The notes: generated from the letters alone by a model not told the origin. DNA of 9,582 nucleotides from Gammaproteobacteria bacterium (GCA_018667205.1 JABIVN010000131.1:1-9582); one strand, 5' to 3'. Positions 1 through 6,865 are shown, counted from the first letter of the stretch. Numbers and translations are program-made.

Positions 1-1
1 G

Positions 2-478
2 GCGGAAGGTGAAATTGCCTTTCGTTTAAAACGTGATCTGATCGGTCCCGGCATCAGCAATGCCGACGTACTTGCGGCCACGGAATGCGTTATGCCCTGT
101 TTTGAGGTGGTGGATTCACGCATCGAAAACTGGAATATCAAAATTCAGGATACGGTCGCAGACAATGCATCCTGTGGCCTGTTCGTGCTCAACGAAGATG
201 CTGCGGTTGATCCCCGTGATATAGATCTTGCCACCTGCGGCATGGTGGTGACCAAAAATGGATCCCTGTTGAGTACTGGTGCCGGTGCCGCGGCTCTGGG
301 CAGCCCTGTTAACTGTGTGGCCTGGTTGGCCAATACACTGGGTCGCTTCGACATACCCCTGAAAGCGGGGGAGATCATTCTCTCCGGCTCTCTGGTGCCG
401 TTAGAACCTGTTGTCCCCGGCGACGAGATGACAGTCAGTGTCGGTGGCATGGGCCGTTGCTCTGTTAAATTTACCTGA
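2..478 (+). CDS. dmpE: 2-oxopent-4-enoate (2-keto-4-pentenoate) hydratase, 3' part
   Basis: The frame is open from the first complete codon at base 2 to TGA at 476-478, giving 158 residues. The family is about 260 residues long, so roughly the first 100 lie outside the window. The methionine at 92 is internal, because the conserved family sequence continues upstream of it (AEGEIAF, then ECVMPCFEVVDSR). Visible family signatures are QDTVADNAS, GMVVTKNG, STGAGAAALGSPVNCVAWLAN and the glycine-rich C-terminal strand. The enzyme adds water to 2-hydroxypenta-2,4-dienoate to give 4-hydroxy-2-oxovalerate in the cytoplasm, using a divalent metal. It belongs to the same hydratase/decarboxylase family as the next gene, and the two proteins are known to form a complex in Pseudomonas catechol pathways. 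The next start is 23 bp away, so they are probably co-transcribed. A MhpD-type hydratase is a close alternative; the decarboxylase neighbour favours the Dmp/Xyl type. Confidence 0.9.
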   Translation, partial: AEGEIAFRLKRDLIGPGISNADVLAATECVMPCFEVVDSRIENWNIKIQDTVADNASCGLFVLNEDAAVDPRDIDLATCGMVVTKNGSLLSTGAGAAALGSPVNCVAWLANTLGRFDIPLKAGEIILSGSLVPLEPVVPGDEMTVSVGGMGRCSVKFT

Positions 479-501
479 ATTAGAGATTTGAAGAGAATTC
501 T

Positions 502-1293
502 ATGAGAACACTAGACCAAAAAACCATTGAGATGTTGTCTGAGCGTCTTGAGAACGCAGAACTGCAGAGGCACGAAGTGCTGAAGATCACCGATGAATTT
601 CCCGATATGACCTTCACTGACGCCACCGATATTCAGTGGGAGACCCGTCGCAGGAAAGAGGCCCGGGGCAATAAAATAATCGGTATGAAAATGGGCCTGA
701 CCTCGTGGGCAAAAATGAGGCAAATGGAAGTAGAAAAGCCCTGTTATGGATTTTTGGCGGACTATTTTAGCGTACCGGAAGGCGGCCAAATCCCCATCAG
801 TGAACTGATTCACCCCAAGGTAGAAGCGGAATTTGCCTTCGTAACCAATAAGCCCCTCAGTGGTGACAGTGTAACGGTTGAGGAGGTGTTGGATGCGACG
901 GAGCTTGTCGTTCCCGCCGTGGAAATTATTGATTCTCGCTACAAGGATTTCAAATTTGATCTAATTAGCGTAATGGCGGATAACTCGTCCTCTACTCGCT
1001 TTGTTATCGGTGGGAGAGCCGCCAGACCGGAGGAGTTTGACTGGAGCACTCGCGGTGTCGTGATGAGCAAAAATGGTGAAGTGGTAGAGCTGGGCGCGGG
1101 CGCAGCGGTGCTGGATCACCCAGCAGCCAGCGTGGCGATGCTTGCCTCTATGTTGTCCGAGCGCGATGAAATTATTCCCGCCGGCACCTTCATTATGACC
1201 GGTGGTATTACCGCTGCGGTGTTGGTTGAGGCGGGCGATTCCATTGTGGTGCGCTACCAAGACATGGGCGATGTTTCCATGAAGTTTGTCTAG
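502..1293 (+). CDS. dmpH: 4-oxalocrotonate decarboxylase
   Basis: This 263-residue protein has the usual length for DmpH/XylI. It decarboxylates 2-oxo-3-hexenedioate (the tautomer of 4-oxalocrotonate) to 2-hydroxypenta-2,4-dienoate, the substrate of the preceding hydratase. Visible signatures are GMKMGLTSWAKM (61-72), HPKVEAEFAFV (104-114) and VVPAVEIIDSRYKDF (136-150), followed by MADNSSSTRFVIG and the ELGAGAAVLDHP block. By family analogy Glu108, Glu110 and Glu141 form the Mg/Mn site. The protein is clearly paralogous to the upstream hydratase: the blocks DNAS/DNSS, KNG, GAGAA and the C-terminal strand align. A purine-rich Shine-Dalgarno sequence (GAAGAG) precedes the ATG. It sits between the hydratase and the acetaldehyde dehydrogenase in one run of plus-strand genes. 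The decarboxylase call, rather than a second hydratase, rests on the TSWAKM region and on the neighbours. Confidence 0.88.
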   Translation: MRTLDQKTIEMLSERLENAELQRHEVLKITDEFPDMTFTDATDIQWETRRRKEARGNKIIGMKMGLTSWAKMRQMEVEKPCYGFLADYFSVPEGGQIPISELIHPKVEAEFAFVTNKPLSGDSVTVEEVLDATELVVPAVEIIDSRYKDFKFDLISVMADNSSSTRFVIGGRAARPEEFDWSTRGVVMSKNGEVVELGAGAAVLDHPAASVAMLASMLSERDEIIPAGTFIMTGGITAAVLVEAGDSIVVRYQDMGDVSMKFV

Positions 1294-1327
1294 CGTGTCA
1301 ATTTTTTAGTGAGCGGAGAAGGGTGAA

Positions 1328-2236
1328 ATGGGTAATAAGTTGAGGGCCGCCATTATTGGTCCGGGAAATATTGGTACCGATCTATTGATGAAGGCTATGC
1401 GAAGCGACTGGATTGAACCAGTCTGGATGGTTGGCATAGAGGAGTCAGAGGGAATTAAACGTGCCAGGGATTTTGGTATGAAAACCTCTGTCTCCGGAGT
1501 TGATGGCTTGTTGCCGCACGTGCAAGAGGATGATATTCGAATCGCCTTTGATGCCACCTCGGCTTATGTGCATGCAGAAAATAGCCGCAAGCTCAATGCG
1601 TTGGGTATCATAATGATCGATCTTACCCCCGCGGCGATAGGCCCTTTTTGCATTCCACCGGTCAATCTTAAATCACACGCGAAAGCGGTGGAAATGAACG
1701 TCAACATGGTGACCTGTGGCGGGCAGGCGACCATCCCCATGGTTGCTGCCGTGTCCCGGGTGCAAGCGGTTGACTACGGAGAAATTATTGCCACAGTCGC
1801 ATCGAAGTCGGTAGGTCCCGGCACCCGTATGAACATCGATGAATTTACTCGTACTACCGCAGCGGGTGTGGAGCGTGTGGGCGGCGCAAAAGAAGGTAAG
1901 GCCATTATTGTGATCAACCCTGCGGAACCGCCTCTGATTATGCGCGATACCGTTCACTGTCTCACCGAATCGGAGCCCGATCAGGAGGCCATTACTCACT
2001 CAATTCACCAAATGGTTGCTGAAGTCCAGAAATATGTTCCCGGGTATAAACTGGTGAATGGCCCGGTCTTTGATGGCAAGCGGGTTTCGGTCTTTCTGGA
2101 AGTTGAAGGCCTGGGAGATTATTTACCGAAGTATGCCGGTAACCTGGATATTATGACAGCAGCGGCGCTACGCACCGCGGAAATGTTTGCTGAGGAAGCC
2201 GCCAACGGGAAGATAACTTTACCATTGATAGCTTGA
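1328..2236 (+). CDS. dmpF: acetaldehyde dehydrogenase (acylating)
   Basis: This 302-residue protein oxidises acetaldehyde with NAD+ and coenzyme A to acetyl-CoA, the last step of the meta-cleavage pathway. The N-terminus carries the Rossmann motif [10 protein letters not shown] (11-20). The catalytic cysteine is Cys130 in [11 protein letters not shown], equivalent to Cys132 of DmpF. The SKSVGPGTR and DEFTRTTA segments and the C-terminal dimer/aldolase contact region are also typical. Length matches DmpF/MhpF/BphJ. The start is supported by GGAGAAGGG just upstream. The aldolase follows after 15 bp. In characterised homologues the two form a heterotetramer that channels acetaldehyde through an internal tunnel, so the adjacency fits co-assembly. 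Confidence 0.95.
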   Translation: MGNKLRAAIIGPGNIGTDLLMKAMRSDWIEPVWMVGIEESEGIKRARDFGMKTSVSGVDGLLPHVQEDDIRIAFDATSAYVHAENSRKLNALGIIMIDLTPAAIGPFCIPPVNLKSHAKAVEMNVNMVTCGGQATIPMVAAVSRVQAVDYGEIIATVASKSVGPGTRMNIDEFTRTTAAGVERVGGAKEGKAIIVINPAEPPLIMRDTVHCLTESEPDQEAITHSIHQMVAEVQKYVPGYKLVNGPVFDGKRVSVFLEVEGLGDYLPKYAGNLDIMTAAALRTAEMFAEEAANGKITLPLIA

Positions 2237-2251
2237 ATTTGAGGATAAAAA

Positions 2252-3289
2252 ATGAATTTAAAGAATGCGAAAGTCACGCTGCACGATATGAGTTTGCGCG
2301 ATGGCATGCACGCCAAGATGCACCAGATTTCATTGGATGAGATGGTCAGTGTAGCCACCGGGTTGGATGAGGCGGGAATGCCTCTGATTGAGGTAACCCA
2401 CGGTGACGGTCTCGGTGGAACTTCCTTAAACTATGGTTTTCCGGCGCACAGTGATGAGGAGTATCTGCGGGCTGTGATACCCGTTATGAAGAATGCCAAA
2501 GTGTCCGCCTTACTGCTCCCTGGAATTGGTACGGTTGACCACCTGCGTATGGCCCATGATTGTGGCGTCACCACTATCAGGGTGGCCACGCATTGTACTG
2601 AAGCCGATGTGTCGCAACAGCACATCACTCTGGCTGCCGAAATGGGTATGGACACGGTGGGTTTCCTGATGATGGCGCACATGATTTCGGCGGAAGAGAT
2701 ATTACAACAGGCTCTATTGATGGAGTCCTACGGCGCCAATTGCCTGTATTGCACCGATTCGGCTGGCTATATGCTGCCGGATGAAGTGACGGAAAAAATC
2801 GGCCTGTTGCGGGCAGGCGTTAAACCGGAGACTGAGATTGGTTTTCACGGCCATCACAACCTGGGTATGGGCATCGCAAACTCGCTTGCCGCAGTCGAGG
2901 CAGGCGCGAGTCGAATCGACGGTTCCGTGGCGGGTCTGGGCGCGGGTGCAGGCAATACACCCTTGGAAGTTCTTGTGGCGGTGCTAGACCGTATGGACGC
3001 TGAAACCGGTATCGATCTGTTCAAAATTATGGATGTTGCCGAGGACCTGGTCGTGCCCATGATGGACCAACCTATCCGCCTGGACAGGGATGCACTCACC
3101 CTGGGTTACGCCGGTGTGTACAGTTCCTTTTTGCTGTTTGCACAGCGAGCCGAGAAAAAATACGGCGTGTCTGCGCGGGATCTCCTCGTTGAGTTGGGCC
3201 GCAGAAGAACTGTTGGTGGCCAGGAAGACATGATTGAAGACCTGGCCCTGACAATGTCTAAAGATCGAGCTGCCCTTGAGCTTGCCTGA
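2252..3289 (+). CDS. dmpG: 4-hydroxy-2-oxovalerate aldolase
   Basis: This 345-residue class II pyruvate aldolase splits 4-hydroxy-2-oxovalerate into pyruvate and acetaldehyde. It starts with an HMGL-type TIM barrel: the [10 protein letters not shown] motif (11-20) holds Arg16, Asp17 and His20, and FHGHHNLG (198-205) holds the metal-binding His199 and His201. These correspond to Arg17, Asp18, His21, His200 and His202 in DmpG. Next come the [12 protein letters not shown] loop and the C-terminal DmpG-specific communication domain (from about residue 275), which contacts the dehydrogenase. Length is normal for DmpG/MhpE/BphI. A GAGG ribosome-binding site lies 6 bases before the ATG. The product goes directly to the upstream gene's enzyme. 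Confidence 0.95.
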   Translation: MNLKNAKVTLHDMSLRDGMHAKMHQISLDEMVSVATGLDEAGMPLIEVTHGDGLGGTSLNYGFPAHSDEEYLRAVIPVMKNAKVSALLLPGIGTVDHLRMAHDCGVTTIRVATHCTEADVSQQHITLAAEMGMDTVGFLMMAHMISAEEILQQALLMESYGANCLYCTDSAGYMLPDEVTEKIGLLRAGVKPETEIGFHGHHNLGMGIANSLAAVEAGASRIDGSVAGLGAGAGNTPLEVLVAVLDRMDAETGIDLFKIMDVAEDLVVPMMDQPIRLDRDALTLGYAGVYSSFLLFAQRAEKKYGVSARDLLVELGRRRTVGGQEDMIEDLALTMSKDRAALELA

Positions 3290-3317
3290 GCAAGTTGAGT
3301 CAGGAGGATACAAACCT

Positions 3318-3911
3318 ATGTCAGAATCTGTTGATGTAAAGTTTTTCTTTAATTTCCGCAGTCCTTATTGCTACATCGTATCCAAGTTACTGCCGAGTAT
3401 TTTTGATGACTACGATGTCAATCTGGTATGGCGGCCTCTAGGGGGTTGGGGCGGCCGCTCACCACCGGAGCGCGCCAAGGTAAAAATTCCCCTGGTGCGC
3501 CAGGATATGGCGAGAATCACTCGCAAGATGGGTATTCCCATGAATCCACCGCCGCCTGCAACCGAGCCCACAAAAGCTGCAGCGGGCTCCTTGCTGGCCG
3601 AGGAAAAAGGTGTGTTGCGACGATACATTGTCGCAATGATGACGGCTGAGTGGGCTCAGGGGCAGGACATTGGTGAAGAGTCGGTCATTCTGGGCGTAGG
3701 CGAGACTCTCGGTCTGGATCGGTCGGAGCTTGCGGTGGCGCTGAATGCGCCTGAGCGTCTGAACCAGTTGTCACAATTCGGTGATGAAGCAAAATTACTG
3801 GGTGTTATTGGTGTACCTGCCTTCGTAGTAGGCGAAGAGATTTTTTGGGGCAGTGATAGAGTCGAGTACCTGAGGGAGCATCTGCGTGAACTCAGGCTTT
3901 CCGTGTATTAA
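3318..3911 (+). CDS. 2-hydroxychromene-2-carboxylate isomerase (DsbA/GST-kappa family)
   Basis: The start at 3318 is chosen because AGGAGG lies at 3302-3307. An in-frame ATG at 3276 overlaps the aldolase end, has no such site and would add 14 atypical residues. The 197-residue protein has a thioredoxin-like fold of the DsbA/GST-kappa type. The N-terminal strand is followed by FRSPYCY, where Ser15 is the expected glutathione-activating residue in place of the DsbA CxxC. A helical insertion follows, then GVPAFVV with cis-Pro167, and WGSDR near the end. In naphthalene degradation NahD-type enzymes isomerise 2-hydroxychromene-2-carboxylate to trans-o-hydroxybenzylidenepyruvate using glutathione. 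Its place 28 bp after the aldolase suggests an operon member and hence a bicyclic or polycyclic substrate upstream. The exact substrate is not provable, since related proteins act in other ring-degradation pathways. Confidence 0.8.
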   Translation: MSESVDVKFFFNFRSPYCYIVSKLLPSIFDDYDVNLVWRPLGGWGGRSPPERAKVKIPLVRQDMARITRKMGIPMNPPPPATEPTKAAAGSLLAEEKGVLRRYIVAMMTAEWAQGQDIGEESVILGVGETLGLDRSELAVALNAPERLNQLSQFGDEAKLLGVIGVPAFVVGEEIFWGSDRVEYLREHLRELRLSVY

Positions 3912-3931
3912 ATTTCGTTATTGCTGCACTC

Positions 3932-3950
3932 GTAGCCCAAAATGGGCTAC
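3932..3950 (+). terminator. possible terminator hairpin after the catabolic operon
   Basis: A perfect inverted repeat, GTAGCCCA-AAA-TGGGCTAC, gives an 8-bp stem with a 3-base loop, 20 bp after the isomerase stop codon. No T-run follows, so it is not a canonical Rho-independent terminator; it could also stabilise the mRNA 3' end. The rest of the gap up to 4076 is AT-rich with no convincing gene, and I see only weak promoter-like hexamers (TTGCGT at 4025, TAACAT at 4050). Confidence 0.4.
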
Positions 3951-4076
3951 CTATGGTATGCCCGCGTGGTCAGGAAACTTATTTGGATTTAGCCCGCTGC
4001 CCCGAAAACACACTTAAATTTGGATTGCGTGCTGGCAGTCTCAATACTTTAACATTGTTAGATCCGATAAGTTTCC

Positions 4077-5030
4077 ATGAATGAAATAATTGATCAAATT
4101 AACGTCGCGTTACTGCCCAGTGCGTTCATTATTTTAATGGGTGTTTTACTCCGCCATTGGCAACCGACTGGGTTAACCCTGGTGGAAACACGACGAGTCA
4201 TCAGCACATTGGTGTTAAATCTCTTCTACCCCTCACTTATTCTTTCCGTTATTCCCAATGTTACTTTGACCGGTGACATCTTCAGTGCTCCGTTGGCTTC
4301 ACATTTTGGCATTGCTGTTGGCATGCTTGTCTGCTGGGCCTTTTACCCCTGGTTGAAGCGACGAGGTTGGGGTAAACCTGAACTCGGCGCGTTGATGCTG
4401 GTTTGTGGCTTGGGAAATATAATTTCATTGGGTATTCCACTGTTACAGGCCCTCCAGGGCGAAGACGCGGCTCGCTTTGCTATTTATATCGACATTATGG
4501 CCGCGACACCTATGTTTTGGCTTGTAGGTTTGTGGATCGCCATTGAGTGGGGTGATAATAATGAACAAAAACAAACGCCTTTAAGGTTTTTAAAATCCCT
4601 GCTCAGCTTGCCACCCATTTGGGCCTTTGCCTTTGCAATATTGATGAATGTTTTCGGCATTAGTTTGCCTGCTTTTCTGCAGAAAGGAACAGCTATGTTA
4701 GGCAGCGTCACCATGTCAGGTATGCTCCTGGTGGTCGGTATGTCCTTATCATTTGGAAGCCTAAGGCAACATAAAGAAATAGCAGTTCTGGCCTCTTTAA
4801 TTAAGTTGCTTCTTGTACCCGCCGTTGTCTACATCGCGGCGACTACAATCATGACCGATGCCAAAACGATTCAGGCAACGGTATTGATGGCCGCGACGCC
4901 TTCTATGATGGCAACAATGATTTTGAGTGAACGATACGGGTTAAATACAGAACTGCTGTCTACAGTGTTAGTGGCAAGCACGGCATTGTTTTTTGTGACA
5001 TTGCCCATCTGGTTATTCATTTTGGGTTAG
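4077..5030 (+). CDS. AEC-family (auxin efflux carrier type) transporter
   Basis: This 317-residue inner-membrane protein has about ten hydrophobic segments, near residues 12-26, 39-59, 74-93, 103-123, 134-158, 178-198, 212-226, 235-258, 265-283 and 294-316. The two-times-five layout is that of the AEC/Mem_trans family. Family signatures include GLGNIISLGIPLLQ in helix 4 and, in the second half, TPSMMATMILSERYGLNTELLSTVLVASTALFFVTLP split over helices 9 and 10, which resembles the conserved AEC C-terminus. Members move small organic anions such as malate or malonate, but the substrate cannot be read here. The ATG at 4077 lacks a strong Shine-Dalgarno sequence. The gene is 165 bp from the catabolic operon behind a possible terminator, so it is probably a separate transcript. 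A role in uptake or export of pathway acids is only a neighbourhood guess. Confidence 0.85.
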   Translation: MNEIIDQINVALLPSAFIILMGVLLRHWQPTGLTLVETRRVISTLVLNLFYPSLILSVIPNVTLTGDIFSAPLASHFGIAVGMLVCWAFYPWLKRRGWGKPELGALMLVCGLGNIISLGIPLLQALQGEDAARFAIYIDIMAATPMFWLVGLWIAIEWGDNNEQKQTPLRFLKSLLSLPPIWAFAFAILMNVFGISLPAFLQKGTAMLGSVTMSGMLLVVGMSLSFGSLRQHKEIAVLASLIKLLLVPAVVYIAATTIMTDAKTIQATVLMAATPSMMATMILSERYGLNTELLSTVLVASTALFFVTLPIWLFILG

Positions 5031-5059
5031 CGTTCTGCGACGACAATGTTTGTTTCCTT

Positions 5060-5100
5060 GGCTTCCAGAAAATAAACGGGCGTCATTATCCGCTCCGTGG
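5060..5100 (+). repeat. diverged direct repeat, copy A
   Basis: This 41-bp segment matches 6825-6865 at 31 of 41 positions without gaps, in the same orientation. The best conserved cores are GAAAATAA and CGGG. Similarity may extend about 25 bp upstream with small gaps. The two copies bracket the attC-like site, the dehalogenase and the AP2-domain gene. The identity is unknown; it may be a remnant of a mobile-element end or an intergenic repeat family. Confidence 0.55.
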
Positions 5101-5337
5101 GTCTAGTCTTTTGAGAACCCTAACATTTGGTGCTGTTGTATTCATAGAAGGGACTGCGAAATTTATTTCCTGGTTGGCAACGTGCGTAATTTGATGAACG
5201 CAGCATCGTTCTTGCACCAGTCGGTGAAGTCGCTGCAATTTTTACAGCAGCGTCAATTATAAAGCGCGCAGTCGTTTGGCTGTGGATTACACTGTCGTTT
5301 CGACAACGTGGTAAGTTATTGGCACCAACCACTACGG

Positions 5338-5398
5338 CCCTAACAAAAGCAAGCAGGAACGACCGCCGTCCCGGCGGCGCCTGTTGCGGGCGTTAATA
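5338..5398 (+). other. attC-like integron recombination site
   Basis: The 61-bp segment has the full attC plan. R'' ends in CTAAC (to 5344) and R' starts GTTA (5392), pairing over 4 bp. Four unpaired bases follow on each side (5345-5348 and 5388-5391). The L boxes GCAA-G-CAGG (5349-5357) and CCTGTTGC (5380-5387) pair over 8 bp with a single extrahelical base, G5353. A central hairpin pairs CCGCCG (5363-5368) with CGGCGG (5372-5377). The TAACAA opening and GGGCGTTA close are typical of attC sites, and length is in the usual range. R'' CCCTAAC departs from the RYYYAAC consensus at its first base, and R' GTTAATA departs from GTTRRRY. Mismatch at R' is expected if the bases after the G come from a neighbouring cassette or a chromosomal junction. 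Crossover would fall between 5392 and 5393. No integrase gene is in the window. Confidence 0.65.
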
Positions 5399-5473
5399 GA
5401 ATCTAGTTCAGTCTGATTTCCAGTTAGATAAATGGACATCAGTTTTAAAGTAAACACTATGCAGGGAGCGAAA

Positions 5474-6349
5474 ATGAATACAGTCTTTCCTTACAAGAAA
5501 AAGTTCAAAACTATCCAGGGTCTTGAGATGGCCTATGTTGATGAAGGCAGTGGTGACCCTATTGTGTTTTTGCATGGGAACCCGACCTCGTCTTACTTAT
5601 GGCGAAATATTATGCCGTATTTTGAAGGGCTGGGGCGGCTTATCGCACCCGACCTTATTGGTATGGGGGATTCTGAAAAGCTTCCGGAGAGTGGTGTTGG
5701 TCGGTATACCTTTGTTGAGCATCGCGAGTACCTTTTTGCATTGTTTGATGAGCTAGGTATTGATAAAAATGTAACCTTGGTCATTCATGATTGGGGGTCA
5801 GCGCTTGGATTTCATTGGGCGCACACTCATCATGAGGTGGTAAAAGCCATTGCCTTTATGGAAGCAATTATTACGCCTATACCGAAATGGGAGCTATTCC
5901 CGGCAGATGCTCTTCCATTTTTTCAGGGTTTTCGCTCGGAAGCCGGAGAAAAAATGATCTTGGATGATAATATGTTTGTAGAACAGATTCTGCCGGCGAT
6001 GGTGCTCAGAACTTTATCCAATGAAGAAATGGACGTTTATCGAAAACCGTTTCTGCACGCTGGCGAGGATCGCCGACCGACGTTGACATTTCCACGGGAG
6101 TTACCAATCGAAGGAGAGCCAAAACAAGTAGTCGATACAGTTTCAGCTTACGCGGATTGGTTGTCTGAGACACAGATACCGAAGTTTTTTGTCAATGCAG
6201 AGCCTGGCACGCTCTCTGGCCAATCGCGCAGCTTTATTCGAACGTTGCCCAATTTGACTGAGATAACGGTACAGGGTTACCACTATATCCAAGAAGATGC
6301 GCCTGACGAAATTGGAGAAAGGATTTCGGAATGGCTAGCCAAGCTTTAG
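5474..6349 (+). CDS. haloalkane dehalogenase, LinB/DhaA-like (subfamily HLD-II)
   Basis: This is a 291-residue alpha/beta-hydrolase; LinB and DhaA have 296 and 293. It replaces a carbon-bound halogen with hydroxyl, releasing alcohol and halide, normally in the cytoplasm. All functional residues are visible: HGNPTSSYLWRNIMP with halide-binding Asn36, nucleophile Asp106 and halide-binding Trp107 in VIHDWGSALGF, catalytic acid Glu130 after AIAFME, and His270 in GYHYIQED. This Asp-Glu-His plus Asn-Trp set defines HLD-II. The cap domain spans about residues 132-210. Long blocks resemble LinB closely (RNIMP, GLGRLIA, DLIGMGDS, NAEPG, EITV, QEDxPDEIG). The start at 5474 is preferred because AGGGAG lies at 5463-5468; in-frame ATGs at 5432 and 5459 lack one and would give a long atypical N-terminus. 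No signal peptide is seen. The gene lies 81 bp past the predicted attC crossover, suggesting acquisition. Substrate range cannot be read. Confidence 0.93.
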   Translation: MNTVFPYKKKFKTIQGLEMAYVDEGSGDPIVFLHGNPTSSYLWRNIMPYFEGLGRLIAPDLIGMGDSEKLPESGVGRYTFVEHREYLFALFDELGIDKNVTLVIHDWGSALGFHWAHTHHEVVKAIAFMEAIITPIPKWELFPADALPFFQGFRSEAGEKMILDDNMFVEQILPAMVLRTLSNEEMDVYRKPFLHAGEDRRPTLTFPRELPIEGEPKQVVDTVSAYADWLSETQIPKFFVNAEPGTLSGQSRSFIRTLPNLTEITVQGYHYIQEDAPDEIGERISEWLAKL

Positions 6350-6356
6350 GCCAAAT

Positions 6357-6776
6357 ATGGTATTGGCAGCAACCAGTCCGGGTCACTTGATGGTGCCGGC
6401 GCACCTCGGAATTTTTTTTGCGCATATTGAATCCCCAGCGCTACTGTCCGCCAGGCAACGTCGGGACAAGTTTCTGGCCGAGAATCCGCCGATATCGCGT
6501 AGGGAAGTGTGCTCGATCATTGGTAGCGACAACACGTCCGGAATCGCTGGTGTCTATCGGTATGCCAAGAGTTATACATTGAAGAACGGCAAGTTGAAGA
6601 AAAGCTGGTACTGGGAAGCTACCTGGCCAGTTGGTAACAGTCGGCAAGATCACAATGCGTTCGTAGTGAACGAATATGGCGAGCCTAAAGCAAGAGACTT
6701 AGCGATCTCTGCTCGTAGTAGGGCGCTAGAAGAGATCAGGGGTGTGTACTGGGCATCCGCAAGAGGCCTTGCTTAG
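6357..6776 (+). CDS. AP2/ERF-like DNA-binding domain protein, probably N-terminally truncated
   Basis: This 139-residue frame has a recognisable AP2-type domain at about residues 61-127: SGIAGVYR (strand 1), YWEATWP (strand 2), HNAFVVNEYGE (strand 3), then the helix ARDLAISARSRALEEI. Bacterial proteins of this kind usually have two such domains joined by a linker like the one here (AENPPISRREVCSI). Residues 19-40 look like the last strand and helix of a first domain (IFFAH, then LLSARQRRDKFL). Residues 1-18 do not fit the family. Frame +1 just upstream reads VRVT-stop-WCRRTSEFF, which resembles the missing strands, and it meets this frame at a run of eight T (6412-6419). A frameshift plus a stop at 6388-6390 would explain this, making the gene a decayed remnant. 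The ATG is 7 bp after the dehalogenase stop with no clear ribosome-binding site. A function cannot be assigned beyond likely DNA binding. Confidence 0.6.
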   Translation: MVLAATSPGHLMVPAHLGIFFAHIESPALLSARQRRDKFLAENPPISRREVCSIIGSDNTSGIAGVYRYAKSYTLKNGKLKKSWYWEATWPVGNSRQDHNAFVVNEYGEPKARDLAISARSRALEEIRGVYWASARGLA

Positions 6777-6824
6777 AATAGACCGTTTTCCTAATCAATC
6801 GACGCCGCGACAAATCACCATGCT

Positions 6825-6865
6825 GGCCTCCCGAAAATAAGCGGGTGTAAATTACCGTTCAGTGG
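6825..6865 (+). repeat. diverged direct repeat, copy B
   Basis: This is the partner of the 5060-5100 copy, with 31 of 41 identical positions, the same orientation and no gaps. It lies 48 bp after the AP2-domain frame in the 249-bp gap before the efflux operon. This copy contains a small CCCG/CGGG inverted repeat (6830-6845 region) that copy A does not keep, so a conserved hairpin is not supported. Confidence 0.55.

Larger units (their letters stand above)
5031..5431. other. 401-bp gene-poor interval with repeat and attC-like site
   Basis: No convincing gene lies here on either strand. The interval holds the first copy of a diverged direct repeat (5060-5100) and an attC-like fold (5338-5398). 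A plus-strand frame with no ATG is open from 5190 to TAA at 5394-5396 (68 codons), so its stop falls inside the R' end of the attC-like site. It could be a degraded cassette gene. A 70-codon minus-strand frame (5120-5332) covers the same bases and shows no recognisable family. Confidence 0.6.

Noticed and set aside
3276..3317. Earlier in-frame ATG for the chromene isomerase, overlapping the aldolase end
   Set aside because: It adds 14 residues that do not fit the family, while the ATG at 3318 has an AGGAGG sequence 10 bases upstream and starts at the usual distance from the SPY motif.
3428..3649. 73-codon plus-strand open frame inside the isomerase gene
   Set aside because: It lies wholly within a well-supported gene in another frame and its translation resembles no protein family.
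5120..5332. 70-codon minus-strand open frame in the gap after the transporter
   Set aside because: No family resemblance, no clear ribosome-binding site, and the region shows repeat and recombination-site features instead.
5432..5473. Earlier in-frame ATGs (5432, 5459) for the dehalogenase
   Set aside because: Neither has a Shine-Dalgarno sequence; the start at 5474 has AGGGAG at good spacing and gives the usual family length.
6829..6846. Possible hairpin CCCG...CGGG in repeat copy B as a terminator
   Set aside because: The stem is only 4 bp with an 8-base loop, has no T-run, and is not kept in copy A.
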